From the NCBI GenBank assembly GCA_003427395.1, contig BFEA01000571.1, positions 221,044 through 252,763 on the forward strand: a stretch of DNA of 31,720 nucleotides, given 5' to 3'. Of this stretch, positions 19,903 through 31,680 are shown one piece after another. A program made the position numbers and the translations under genes. The stretch's first letter is position 1. Every line of letters begins with the position of its first letter. The stretch is from Chara braunii (Eukaryota > Streptophyta > Charophyceae > Charales > Characeae). The notes under the pieces were generated by a model. The model ran no database searches, was not told the DNA's origin, and saw only the letters and a program-made list of their open reading frames with translations.

Positions 19903-21452
19903 CACTGTGTGCATCCTGATCTCAGAATCAACGTTCCAAATGTCAATACAAGCCATGTTGTTTTCCCCATTGTTATAACTTTAACGCTTTCTACTCCAGC
20001 ATCCAGCAGTGGAGAACAAGCACGACATTTCTGAATGTGCAAGGAAATAAGCAAATGGAACGGCGAAAAACCAAGTTGTGACATCCTACAGAAAACCTGA
20101 CGTCGTTGAACCGAAACTGAAAGCTTGAATCAAAGCAAGATTCACACCTCATAGGAGAGAGAAAAGTCCTGACGTCTTTTGATAATGAAAGCCCTTCCAA
20201 TGTCTTCGATCACTGATACAACAACAACATAACCTTCCCTAAGGCTGTTGTTCCCCCCCCCCCCCCCCCCCCCCCCCCCCGATTACGATCCGTAAGAGCA
20301 GTAATGAGATCGGACTAGCGATCACGATAAAAGGTCTGGCAACGAGCTGCATCCTAATCAAGGTGGTCATCGGGATTACTAATCCTGATGACCACCTTGA
20401 TTAGGATACAACTCGTTGCCAAACCTTTCATTATTGCATCCGGGATGAACTCGCAGTTAGATGTGTAGGATGATCAGTTGCCTACGCTCAATTGATTATC
20501 ATATCCTTTGTCAACTCAAGTCCCAATGAGAGCAAGTAAAGGGTTGTTGCACATGAGAGTAAAGTTTCATAATGTTTTTATCTAGTTCGTAACTTTGCTG
20601 AAGTATTGCTCATTGAAGATTGTCATGTTTTTTTCACATTCTCATCTCCTTTTCCATGTTTAGTTTCTAAGTCTTGGTCGCCGTAAAAAACCTTAGGGCT
20701 CTGCTTAGGGGTTGAGTAGGGCTTTGAAGTGGGATAGGTTACAAGGGATCTCGCTGCTTGCGGGGATCAGAAAAGCATCTATAGTTGGAAGGGGAGGGGT
20801 TAGATAGAAAAGTCACGAGACAAGGTCCTCTAGGAGATAAACTGACATTCAGTCCGTCCATAGGTTGAAGTAACAAGAACGGTTGGAGGGCTTAGTACGT
20901 ACTGCTGATCTATGGCCGGTGTCGTCAACGATAATGGTCTTATTAATGATTTTGTGTTGCGGGTTCCCTTAGGCATCGAATAGGGTAGATTGTCGTTAAA
21001 TCACTAGTACTTCCTAAAGTCGTACTCAGGTGTCACATTGTCGTCGTGTGATGCTTATTGCCCGGTATCAAACAATCCAACGCTTGAGACGATGTCAATG
21101 TTTGTGGAGATATCCCTATGTAAGCGGGAATGTGTTATCCTACACTAGTGTATGTAACATTAATTGTCATAACTCAAAAGGATAATGCCAAACCGTTGAA
21201 ATGATTGAAAGAGGGAAACAAAATGAAAAATTAAAGAAAAAGTGAAAAAGTAAGAGAATTAGGAGTATAAATGATAAGTAATTATTGTACGTAGAATACC
21301 ACATAAAAGTTTTTTATATGAAAATTCATACCTAAACGATATGGAGGCAAACGTAGATAATATGTAATAATTATATGTTTAGAGCAATAATAAAGTTTGA
21401 ATACATAAAAACAATATCGTTGGAATTGTTGATATTTAAAGGCGCAACCCAA
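19903..21452. other. Intergenic, with C28 tract and hairpin
   Basis: A run of 28 C lies at 20253-20280. Apart from the hairpin listed separately, no gene is supported here. Plus-strand GC-balanced text at 20680-21130 has no open frame of note. Confidence 0.5.
20327..20431. other. Near-perfect 52-bp hairpin with a 1-base centre
   Basis: Sequence is symmetric about position 20379. Arms 20327-20378 and 20380-20431 pair with four mismatches (20350/20408, 20347/20411, 20336/20422, 20329/20429) and one G-T pair (20372/20386). The innermost 27 bp is fully paired when that G-T is counted. It could be a small foldback element or a hairpin RNA source. Confidence 0.85.
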
Positions 21453-22349
21453 TACACAGGATTCATGAAAACGCAACAAAACCACAAAACCTAACATTTT
21501 GTATACAGTGAAAAAGTAGAAGTCTAACTTTTATTTATGATATTAAAAAAAAACACGTTTTTGATCATTTTCCGAGAGACAGGGCAAAAAATCAAACAAA
21601 CAGTCGAGCGATCCTCAAGACGTGGAGAAAAACTCTTTCTTGCAAAGATCCTGTTATAAGACTATAAGTCATTCTCAATAGACTTGCAGAAAAGCAGATC
21701 TCCAATAAAACAAACTCGAAATTTGTAAAAAAACAGTTTTTATGAATTCTGACATATAGGACTATATGCCGTTTTCAACATTTATAAACTCTATAAAGCA
21801 ATTTTGAAGTTAACGGTAAAATCTTTGTCAAAAAATATATGTTATGTAAAATAATAGCACAAACAATTTTTGTTTCGGGGGCATCTTCAAATTAATAGTC
21901 AAACGCAAGCTAGAAATAAAAAACAAAAGAAAAATAAAAATAATAATAACATTTAATAAAAAGGAATTTTGCCCTCAAATGAGAGTATATTATGGCGAAC
22001 GTACTATTAACAAACAAGATAACACGTTTGCATGTTCGTGAAACCATCGAACATGTTTGTCGTGATATACAACTTATAAGACTATACACATGATCTTTTA
22101 AGATAAAAAAAACATAAATATTTCAATTTATAAATATACGATGCTCTACCTAGTAATAATTTACTGTGGAAATTTTTGCTTTTTTCCTTGTCAATTCCAG
22201 TCGTTCTAAAAAAATATTTTTTCATTTTTTTTTTTTTTTTTTTTTTTACTTCACAAAGAATCTTCCCTAAAAATTGCACTCTCAGAATCCTAAATAAATT
22301 TCGTTCAAACCCAACATTTTTTTTGTTGGGTTTTCACGAATCCTCTGTT
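21453..22349 (-). mobile_element. TIR element C, copy 2 (inverted), with target duplication CCAA
   Basis: Left end TACACAGGATTCATGAAAAC and right end GTTTTCACGAATCCTCTGTT-like inverted repeats (the right one reads GTTGGGTTTTCACGAATCCT). CCAA flanks both sides (21449-21452, 22350-22353). Internal order matches copy 1 in reverse, including palindromes at 21654, 21753 and 22074. No gene. Confidence 0.7.
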
Positions 22350-23399
22350 CCAATTGATATTTATGTATTTAAATCATCCAAAATAAGAAAATAAATATAA
22401 ATCTTCAAGTTATTATAAATAGTACAGTTAACGATGATATTGACCAAATTACTTATGAGACGACGCACCGTCAAACTACAGAGTTATTGTATGTAAAATG
22501 TCATACAAAAATGCTCATGCATGAAAATTCATATCTAAACGATATGGAAGGCAATCGTCGATAATACGTAATGTATATACGTTAAGACTCATACAAACAT
22601 TTTCATACATGAAAACAATGTTCAAACGACATGGAAGGCAAACCATAAAAGCACGATTCTCATCGTGTGTGTATCGATGCTCCAAGCTTGTTCCCCAACC
22701 TCGACAGAATTGAATCTTAGGGTATATATTATGGACAATAATAATAGTATTGTGATGAAAAACAAGATATGAGTTTTACAGTCATTGCACTATCTGTTTC
22801 CTCATTGCACCAGCTTGTCTTAGCACCGACAAGATGAACCCAATCCTTATACTCATACGTCATTAAGATTAAGGATTTGTGGAATTGAACTATCCACTTT
22901 TATACTTACTTCTTATTCAATGTGTCCTATGAATGAGGTTTCGAAAATCATCTACAAAAACTTATACCCAACTGTTGGCAAAATTTTTGAACCCAACCGA
23001 ATAGGGTTTATGCTCTCAGGGTACCCAAGGCGTAGTGTATGCTAATGAAAAAAGACTTTCGTTATTTTTTTTTTTGTGCTGGGGTTTCCCAGAACCTTGT
23101 CCTAGGGTCAATCCCTGCCCGGGCACCCGAGCGTACATCCAGGCAAAAATTGCATGTCGAGCGTCCGGAAAAAAACAGTCTACAAAAAAAGTGAGTAAAA
23201 AAAAAAATCTGATATTTTTAGGGTAAGTTGAATATAACATCAGAATGTTATTGTCAGGTGAAGACGATAGCCAAACACTTGAAACATACATAAAAGTAGG
23301 ACACGCCTAACTGATATGCATAAATAAATCAAATAAATATATTTTATAGCGCAAAAACTGACAAACATAAATATGAATGCAAGTCCTTGCAAATTGCAA
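22350..23399. other. No supported gene
   Basis: AT-rich. Contains two related segments, ACGATATGG(A)AGGCAA(T/A)CG-like, near 22540 and 22630, which also resemble 21339-21355. Nothing recognised. Confidence 0.35.
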
Positions 23400-24430
23400 T
23401 GCAATAGAAAAATTTCTCAAAATTAAATAATCATTCGAGAATAAAATAAAATTTTAAATTTTTTATTTTTATTCCATCTTAAAAACATTTATTTCACTTT
23501 TTAAAAAAATCATCTTACTTCAAAACTTTCATTCAAAAAATGGGGTATCCCTACTTATTTGAACTGCATATTAAAGATGCAAATTTTTTTGGAAGAGTTC
23601 ATAAAATATTTCAATTGGTACAACAAAAAAAGTTCCTTAAATTAAATAATCATTCTAGAGTAAAATTACATTTCAAATTTTAAATTTTGATTCCATCTTA
23701 AAAAATGTTATTCCAATTTTAAAATTTTTCGTTTTTTTTGAAAACTTTCTTTCCAAGAACGGAGTATCCATTCTTATTTGAACTGTATGTTAGAGGTGAA
23801 TTGAAAGTCTGAATGAGTTCATGAAATATTTTTATTGGACGAAGGATTTTCAGTCATAAATAAGTTAATCCAATCTAAATTAGAACATATTTGTTGTAGT
23901 AGAATAAAAGTTTAATTAAAATATTTTATAAACTTGTACAAATTTTCATTCCATCTTGAACAAATAGATGTAGTTGGAAGGGAAAGTTCAGATTCAGACG
24001 GAAATTATCAAATTAAATTGAAAATTTTAGAATTGGACGAACATTGGAATTATAATTTATAAATCTGAAGGATTTTTTTTTTTATCGAATGTTTTTTCAA
24101 CTTTCATTTCTCGTGGGAATTTTTCCATTGTATGTCATTTTATATAAGGATTTTCAATCATAAATGAGTTAATCCAATATACATTAGAAGATATTTGTTG
24201 TAGTGGAATGAAAGTTTAATTAAAACATTTCACAAACTCGTCCAGACTTTCATTCTATCTTCAACACATAGATGTAGTTGGAAAGAAAACCCTATTTTTA
24301 TACGATAACTTATCAAATAAAACTAGAAATTTTAGAATTAGACGAACATTGCAATGATAATTTTTAAATATGAAGGATTTTTAAAAACAAAATATTTTTT
24401 CAACTTTCATTTCTTGTGGGAATTTTTATG
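23400..24430 (+). repeat. AT-rich dispersed repeats, at least four partial copies in tandem
   Basis: 23400-23640 and 23640-23830 share TTTAAATTTT(T)...ATTCCATCTTAAAAA and TATCC(C/A)TACTTATTTGAACTG-like text. 23850-24126 and 24145-24430 are direct copies sharing GGATTTTCA(G/A)TCATAAAT(A/G)AGTTAATCC, TTTGTTGTAGT and TTTTTTCAACTTTCATTTCT. The same family is at 14386-14880 inverted. Confidence 0.7.
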
Positions 24431-24536
24431 TTGTTTAACAAACAAATAACCATCAATTGCAAAAGTATAACTTGAAAGATATTCACACAAACAAAAGATA
24501 AGACAAATATTAGAAAATAAATATCCACTAAGTCAG

Positions 24537-25095
24537 GGTAACCGGCGTTCGAGACGGGCCGAACGCCCGAACCTGAACACCCGAACGTATGGGACCCTTT
24601 AGGGATGCGTTCGGTCGTTCGAGCCTAAAGCGGATAAAAAAAAAAAAAAAAAAAAAAACCCGAAAAAAACAATGTTAAAAAGAAAAATAAACAAAACAAG
24701 ATTTATCTGAACATTACATCAAAATTCCTTGTTAAATTTGAAATAAAAATAAATAATAAAAAATAAATACTAATAATTAAAAAAAAAAAAAAAAAAAAAG
24801 TTAAATTTAGTGAGTTCGCGAGTACGTTTTTGATACGGCAATCTTTGGTGATTTTTCATTTTTTTTTTGAAAAGCTAAATACCCTTCAAATTTATATATG
24901 TGTACTTCAGATAATGCGAAACACACTAAAAAAATTTCAAAAAAATATAAAATTGTTTAGACCCCGAACTAAAGTGAAAACGAAAAGTAAAAAGTGAAAA
25001 AAAACGTGGGCAAGCACGTTTTGACACAACCATCTTTGATAATTTTTAATTCTTATTTGGTTAAGCCAAATGACTTGAAAATTTTTAGGAGTGTA
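24537..25095 (+). mobile_element. Element F, copy 2, 3'-truncated
   Basis: Starts GGTAACCGGCGTTCGAGACG and carries the GC-rich head and both AT-rich subunits (CACGTTTTGACAC at 25014). It stops where block D' of the 25.1-26.2 kb element begins, suggesting interruption or truncation by it. Confidence 0.6.
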
Positions 25096-25099
25096 CCTC

Positions 25100-26230
25100 A
25101 CGTTGTCTAGCGTATCGGCCCCCGCGCGAACGAGGGTCCTCCCGGCCATGTCACGCAGGAGTTTAAACAAAAACTATTGAGACAACTTGGGGACGACGCA
25201 AAACATTCCGTGAACCGCCGAGACGACCGCCGTTGCGACGTCCCTTCACCGCTCTAGCCGGGTGCGCCAGCTGTACATCCCGCGGTCCCCTACGACAGGA
25301 CAGGTTCCCACGGGGCATAAGCTTGCTTCCCTAAGGGGTTGTCACCACCTTTAGGGTCAGATCCTTACCGAGCTACAAACCCACGTGCAAAAACTTTTAC
25401 ATGTAGTTGCAGAGGTGAGTTAGTTGAGGGCGTTTGCTCGCCCGCTATAGTATAGGTACGTGCTATTAAAACGCCAATTGAACCCGGACATCGTTCGTTC
25501 ATTAGGGCACCGATCTCCTAAGAACGAAGCGTACGCCCATCGACTAGGACGATCTCAATCACGTGTAAAACCCACAGTATCCTAGTCCTTTTAGACACCA
25601 ATCAAAAGATAGTTAAATGACCACACATAATTATATAAAAAGGAATCGAGCGTAGTCAACAGGAAAATATATTCAATTTGAAATGATGACAGATAGAATC
25701 CAAATCTCCATTAGATAAATTCAATAATAAAGGATCGAAATACAATCCGACCATCTCAGGTCGAACATCACGAAACAATCATACAACCACCAACGAGAAG
25801 TTGACTATCGACAATAATATTGATGCGACCAACAAGGTAGTCGCACTGCCTTAGTTTTGACTTGATGAGATGCGCTGTCAAAGTTATCCATTCCAACCTA
25901 CCGTCGACCTAAGATTAGACATGCATACACTTATTGCCTTACGTTCCTAATCTTTTCGATGACAGACTGCTTTGTGGATGATTCTTTATCAGGTGTATTG
26001 CTTGAGGTGTTGCATGCCTCACCTTGTAGGAAGTGGTCTGGGGTACTCCTCCTCCTCACCCGAGCACTCTCAGAAGTCGGACCGTCTCCACCGAATCGGC
26101 AAAGTAACCCCCCGTAGAACGGTCCACTCCGGGTCGATAATAGGGTCGGTTCCGAAAGCAACGAACCCCCGCCCCAGATGCTTCCTGGAGAGAGAACATG
26201 TGTCCACTACAAGTAACTTTGAATTGTTTT
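25100..26230 (-). mobile_element. Internally deleted inverted relative of the 5.5-9.1 kb unit
   Basis: On the minus strand this reads block A (26230-26000), a short link, then block D (25870-25100). The link lacks anything like the 343-codon frame or element C. It is diverged but clearly related to 5480-5760 plus 8480-9070. Confidence 0.6.
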
Positions 26231-27440
26231 AATTTTTCTAAGTTCATGATAACTTAAGCAAAGGGAAATCAAAAGGGATAAATAATGAGAATCATTTGGA
26301 TAGGTATAGGCAGATAAGGTCATTCGGAATAGAAGCGGTCAATCCTTGAGAAAAGTTAAATTATGCTTTGATTCTCTTTCTGTTTTCAAAATTCTTTTTT
26401 TCATGGCACCCATCAATTATCCTTCAATAATAGCAAGCAAGTTTACCTGACTCACTAACGAAAAGAAAATGGTAAGGTGACGAAAATTCTCCGTCATTTT
26501 ATCAAATAGCATTTTGCCTCACTTTTGTACATAGTCTTTTTACTCACCTGCACACCATGCAGACAACGCAATTAAAAGAAGACAAGCAAAGTCCCACTAC
26601 TTACGTCAGACCCACCTTTTCACTCATGCATGACGCCCACAACCCAACTCAACCTTTTCTCCTGAACATTCAAAGCAAAAGGGTCAGGCAATTTGTGGGT
26701 GCACACAGGTGTGAAGGGAGTCTGAGTCGTCCACTGACCTTGAGTGAAGTGGTGCCGAAGCAGCGTCCTCGCTCACTCAAGAAAGCCAACCAACAAGTCG
26801 TGTGTGCCGCCGAAAGCTGTAGTCTCAAGGAATATCCTGATCAAACTACCTCTCACTCGCACGCCTCATTCATGGTAACCCAAGCGTGAAAACGGCAAGC
26901 CGCACGCGTCCCAACAAAAACACTCAATCTGATACCACGTCAGTCCCAACTGGTCCTAAGCGGTCCCAGATGGTCCCACGCGGTTCTAGGTGGTCCCATG
27001 CTGTCAAACACTTCGTCGAATGACTACTGAGTCGAAAACCGCTTCCACCTTACTTCTCAAAAAAATAACCGGTGCCGGACCTCAAAACCTCATATGTCGA
27101 AACTGCCGCAAATGGCCGTTCGCATCCCACGTCAGTCCCAACTGAACCCAGGCAGTCCCAAGTAATCCAGTCCCACTGCCACAAGTGTTAGGTAGTCCCA
27201 ACTACAAAACATTTATCTCATGTGCCACATAAAAAAAAAAATTAAAAAAAATCTGCCAGTCACACTCAAATTTCGTACTTTCGCATGTCGTCAACCGTCA
27301 CCATGTCACGTTGGTGCTGCCGTACATACCAATGGTAGCAGACCTTCACTAAGAAAAGCAGATGCCGCGCCACAACCAAAAACCTTTCAGCGCAGTAAAA
27401 AAAAAATCTCCACTGCCATGCCGCACGTCCCACCGTCGTA
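26231..27440. other. No firm gene
   Basis: A plus-strand frame at 26557-26889 (110 codons) has no recognisable domain. 26940-27000 carries repeated (C/G)GGTCCCA-type units about 12 bases apart, and similar AGTCCCAA units recur at 27130-27200. Confidence 0.35.
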
Positions 27441-27514
27441 CCGCAACTCCACTATCATGCCGAACTCTCGTCGGAAAATGGCAGCACGTCATCGCGTCGT
27501 GCCCCGAAAAAAAA

Positions 27515-27830
27515 AAAAAAACGGCAGCGCTCCGCCGTGCCGTACCACCATAAAAAAAACGGCAGGGCTTCGCCGTGCTGTAAGTACACCGCAAAAAAGA
27601 CGACGGCGCTTCGCTGTGTCGTACCACCGTAAAAAAAAGGGCAGAGCTTTCCCGTGTCATACCACTGCAAAAAGATGGTGGCGCTTCGCCGTGCCGTACC
27701 ACCGCAAAAAAAAACGGCAGTGCTTTGTCATGCCGTACCACTGCAAAAAGATGGCGGCGCTTCGCCGTACTGCACCACCGCAAAAAGACAATGGCGCTCC
27801 ACCGTGATGTATTACCGTACCGTGAAAACA
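27515..27830 (+). repeat. About 38-bp minisatellite, roughly eight units
   Basis: Units resemble GGCGCTTCGCCGTGCCGTAC then CACCGCAAAAAAA. The unit length is not a multiple of three, so the long frames across it on both strands are side effects of the repeat, not genes. Confidence 0.85.
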
Positions 27831-28920
27831 GTAGCGTCACTCTTCAAAACAAAGTGTCGCCGACGTGCCGTGAAAACGGCAACGTCATACCTCAGAATAA
27901 AGGTGTCGCGCCAAAGCTGCAGTATTTCGGCAGCATAAACCCACCACTTGTCGTGCTTTCCGTCGCTCCTTTCTACGCTCCGCTGCCACTCCTCATCACG
28001 TTCCGCGGCCGCTCCTCACCACGCTTCAACATAATCCCCTAGGGACCAGCCTGCGAAGGTGGAGCACAGTGCTCCAGCCAAGGCTATACTTGTCTCCTCC
28101 TTCGTCGCACTCCTCCGCAATCCTCCAGCTTCACCGACAACACTCCTGCCTCCTCTCCAACACTCCAGCGGTGAGGCAAGTGTGCTGTCGCACACTGGCA
28201 GCTGGAGGCAAGTGTGAAGCAGCTCGAGGACAGCTGCCTCTTTTGTAGTGGCTGAGGAGGGCAGCAGCAGCCTCAGTTGCCCCCAGGCAAAATTTGTCAC
28301 TTGCCTGGGGCCACAGAGCCAGATCAACGGTCTGAGGCTGTCTCACCTTAGCCACACACTTAGGGTGGCAGTTGTACTCAACGGCCCCCCTCTTTTTCTC
28401 CCTTTTCCCTGCACTCAGCCCTACACTGAATGCAGGTTCAACGGGAAAATGGTTGTTTCCAGCCAAGTTCCCCTCACCGACCCTCCAATTCACAACTCTG
28501 GCCTTAATGACTGCATTCAGGCCAATACTGCTTGAACTTGGTGCACGGCCGTAACCACGCGGCCGTGACTGTTCCTTTATCTCCCCTCTCTACTTTTCCT
28601 CTTTTTTCCCCTGCCCTCCCCTGAAAACGGGGATGGCAGTTGTCAGATTGGGATAGGTAGGGAAAGAACTCGTGAAAATGCACGAGTTCAAATACCGACA
28701 GGCTCAGGGCGGGGTGCAAAAAGTACCCCGACTTTGAGCATTTTTAGAAAAATGTTCTCTTAACAAAAAATAAAATAAAATAATAATGCTCATGGCCTAA
28801 GTGCCTTAATATCTATAGAAAAAATTGCAAGGTCATAAAAATTGTTTTATGCCACAAAAAAAATAGTGGCACAAACTGAAAATTGCAGTTTTTCTAAAAA
28901 AAAATCAGATTTTATTTTTT
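27831..28920. other. No firm gene; small inverted repeat at 28281
   Basis: CCCCAGGCAA (28281-28290) and TTGCCTGGGG (28301-28310) form a 10-bp hairpin with a 10-base loop. Open frames at 28131-28493 (minus) and 28248-28535 (plus) overlap each other and are not supported. Confidence 0.4.
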
Positions 28921-28922
28921 CG

Positions 28923-28923
28923 G

Positions 28924-28956
<33 letters not shown>

Positions 28957-28981
28957 AATTTTCTTTTTTTTTTAAAAAAAA

Positions 28982-29040
<59 letters not shown>
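28923..29040. repeat. Poly-T / poly-A low-complexity tract
   Basis: About 118 bases nearly all T with two short A runs. It is likely to be unreliable in length. Confidence 0.95.
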
Positions 29041-29041
<1 letters not shown>

Positions 29042-29216
29042 TTCTTTTTCTTCTCCCCCCCCTGACAACGGGGAGGCAGCTGGCAGGTCGGGAGGAGCAG
29101 GTCCTCCTCTCTCCCATCCTCCCACTTCTCTCTCTCTCACTCTCCACTCAACTCCTCCACCCCCCTCTTGCTTTTCAACCCCCTCCTTTCTGCCTGTGCC
29201 TGCATACAACCTACGA

Positions 29217-29272
29217 CCCCAGCCAGATTCAGACACAGGCTGGGGTGGTTCCCTCAGCAGTTGTTGAGGGAA
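29217..29272. other. Two adjacent hairpins
   Basis: CCCCAGCC (29217-29224) pairs with GGCTGGGG (29238-29245), and TTCCCTCA (29249-29256) pairs with TGAGGGAA (29265-29272). Both are perfect 8-bp stems, four bases apart. Confidence 0.55.
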
Positions 29273-29530
29273 CAGTTGCTCATTTTCCCACGAGAAACTA
29301 CAAGTTTTTTTTTTTCCCTGCGGCAACGCACGCCTGCACCCGGCTACCTACAACGTCAGGTTCGGGGGCATCGTTGGAAGTTGCAGTCCGTTTTCAATAG
29401 TGAACGGGCGCAACTTCAACTGCGCCACGATAAGAAAGGAATGAGGGGGGAGAACCTTTCAAAATAAGACAAAAAAAAAAAAAAAATCTTAAACAAGCCA
29501 ACTTTTAGGCGTTGAAGTGCATTTTTAATA

Positions 29531-29637
29531 TGGAAAAAGTATAAACTTTTCGCATGAGTCTGTTCCAAGTTCTTCTGTTTACTGGAGTACTCTTTATTCA
29601 ACATGGGAAAAGTATAAACTTTTCGCATGAGTCTGTT
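29531..29637. repeat. 73-bp spaced direct repeat
   Basis: AAAAGTATAAACTTTTCGCA followed by TGAGTCTGTT occurs at 29536 and 29609, a recent local duplication. Confidence 0.8.
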
Positions 29638-29729
29638 TTCATTACATGAGTCTCTGCGTGGTGGATTTCCGTTGCTCGATCTCAACGATCTTGCGGCCGA
29701 AATCGGCCGCGCGCGATTGTCTCTCAGGT

Positions 29730-30360
29730 GGCTGCTCTAAAAGGAGCTATCCAAGTTGGGCGCGCGCAGCCGGGCTTGATCCTGGTATCTGTTGGGTGAT
29801 TGTCTGACGTTGTAACCTACTGGGCTAGTTCCTATTACGGGAGCTAGACCTGCACCTCTTCTATATGTAGAGGTGCAATACCCCAGTAGGCCCAACCTAC
29901 AATCAGCAGGCCCAGCCTATACTCAGTAGGCTCAACTTGCCTTGCCCAACCCCTTTGGTTGGCCGTCTGCACCTACCGCGACGACCTCAAACTCTTAGTA
30001 GGCAGGCTATTGGGTCCTTCGGCCTCCGAAGTGAGTCCATCCTTCAGACGACGGTGCTTATTCACCTCCATAGGCTCTGAATCGCGTGGTTGTTATTACT
30101 TTAGATAGAATAGGTCTAATTTTAGTGTTCCCATGCCCGCGCTCTTCTTTGGTTTTGACAAAAGCGAAACATTATCATTCACATCCGTTACCGCCGGACG
30201 CTACATGCGTCTGGACTAGAGCTCGAAAACTTTTAGTTTCTCAGTCATGGGTCATGTCTGAATAATTTTTTGGCAAACATCAGTCTCATCAAGTCTTTTA
30301 ATCCAATGAAAAGTCGGACAACGTCCGACGTTTAAAATCCCTGGCAAATACCATTGTCAG
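29730..30360 (-). repeat. Dispersed element E, copy 2 (inverted)
   Basis: Reverse complement matches 1255-1920 in the same order of landmarks. Contains the conserved stem-loop at 29852-29876 (GCACCTCTTC, TATAT, GTAGAGGTGC). It directly abuts a partial copy of element F. Confidence 0.6.
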
Positions 30361-30545
30361 GGTATTTGCTTGACAATGTCATAGAGAACTCACAAAAAAC
30401 AATTCAGAAAAAATATATATATTTTAGGCCCCGAAATAATTTTTGGCGGGGGCCGATGGCCGTCAGGTTCGGACCCCGTACGGGACCCCGAACGCCCGTA
30501 CGTACAAAGGTCTGCCTAGGGACCTCCGTACGTACGGGCTGGTAA
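30350..30545 (+). mobile_element. Element F, copy 3, right end only
   Basis: Matches 2766-2937: AACTCACAAAAAACAATTCA, TTTTAGGCCCCGAAAT, GGGACCCCGAACGCCCG and the terminal GGTAACCC. The head and first subunit are missing. Confidence 0.6.
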
Positions 30546-30794
30546 CCCTTCACTAAGTATTAAAACTTTTTAAATAATCATCAATTACAAAGGTATAACT
30601 TGAAAGATATTCACACAAACAAGGGCAACAGAAAAATTGTGGCAAATTTTGAGGCAGGATGAACACATGTGGACACCATATTTCAACCGTTGGAACTGTG
30701 TTTATAAACTGTTTGGCGGGGGGGGGGCTCATGTGTTCTACCAAAAGTCAAGGAAACCAACGCTGACCAAATATTGCAAAAACTGAAACTGGTC

Positions 30795-30980
30795 TGTTCA
30801 TCTGTTGGTCCAACTGTTGGTCCAACTGTTGAAAGGATGTTGGTCCAACTGTTGAACAATTGTAGAAAAATTGTTGAAAAGTTGTTGAAGAGTTGTTGAC
30901 ACCTTGTTGAAACGTGTTGAAAACTTGTTGAACTGTATTGAAAGCTTGTTGAAACGTGTTGAAAACGTGTTCACCTTTCG
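30795..30980. repeat. Degenerate TGTTGAA / TTGGTCCAACTG short tandem repeats
   Basis: About twelve degenerate copies of (C/T)TTGTTGAA(A/C)- and three of GTTGGTCCAACT, itself a palindrome. A minus-strand 88-codon frame across it shows F-N-T-F-Q-Q repeats and is probably repeat-derived. A smaller patch of the same words is at 9680-9735. Confidence 0.75.
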
Positions 30981-31165
30981 TACAAACCGCGTTCTGTATT
31001 AAGGGAAAAATCATTTTTTTTGGCTTATGTCGTGGGTTTTCGCGGTTTGTTCCCGTCCTTTTCTCCTGCTGGACGATACGCTATGCACTTTCGCAAATGT
31101 CAAGCGTTGGGTCTTCTGGCGGACCTGACATGCAACGACAACAATGACTGGATAGAAAGAGATTG

Positions 31166-31167
<2 letters not shown>

Positions 31168-31229
<62 letters not shown>
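31168..31229. repeat. (AG)n microsatellite
   Basis: About 31 AG units. Confidence 0.97.
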
Positions 31230-31235
<6 letters not shown>

Positions 31236-31237
31236 GC

Positions 31238-31680
31238 AGGGTTCACTACTGCGTGACACAAAATCACCAACATGGCAGTGCGAGAGAGAAAGTGTCACGC
31301 AGTAGCCAACCGTTCTTTTCTGTTGGTGCCGGATGGCGGTATTTCATTCTGCTGATGGACATGTGAAGGAGCCTTGATTACATGCTGAGTTGTCAGGCTA
31401 CAAGCTCGGTTCACTACTGCGGGCCAAAAATTTACTAAAATGGTTGTGTTTGAGAGAGAGTGGCATGCAGTAGCCAACCATCATTTTCGAGTCTGTAGGA
31501 TTGTTGTGCTTTATTTTATATGTGGCGACACGTGTGGAAGCCTCAGTCAAATTGTGAGCTGCCCTGCAACAAACACGGTTCACCACTGCGTGACAAAATT
31601 TTAGCAACATGTGAGCATGAGAGAGATAGTGGCACGCACCACCCAACCTTGCATTGAGGACAACCACGGTTGCTGTTTTT
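31238..31680 (+). repeat. Three tandem units of about 170 bp, each with an inverted repeat
   Basis: Units start GGTTCAC(T/C)ACTGCG at about 31240, 31409 and 31578. Each carries CTACTGCGTGACA-like sequence and, 30-35 bases on, its complement: GTGTCACGCAGTAG in unit 1, GTGGCATGCAGTAG in unit 2 and GTGGCACGCACCAC in unit 3. The array may run past the right edge. Confidence 0.8.

Noticed and set aside
19431-20034. Frames running through the N gap
   Set aside because: Most of each is unknown sequence; there is no basis for a coding claim.
27515-27830. Possible CRISPR-like array
   Set aside because: Units are contiguous with no unique spacers, units are diverged, and the context is eukaryotic.
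27220-27938. Frames of 163-195 codons on both strands
   Set aside because: They follow a 38-bp minisatellite whose period is not a multiple of three.
28842-29326. Lysine-rich / phenylalanine-rich frames of 141-159 codons
   Set aside because: Dominated by poly-T/poly-A tracts.
30748-31014. 88-codon minus-strand frame with F-N-T-F-Q-Q repeats
   Set aside because: Translation of a degenerate short tandem repeat, with no evidence of a gene.
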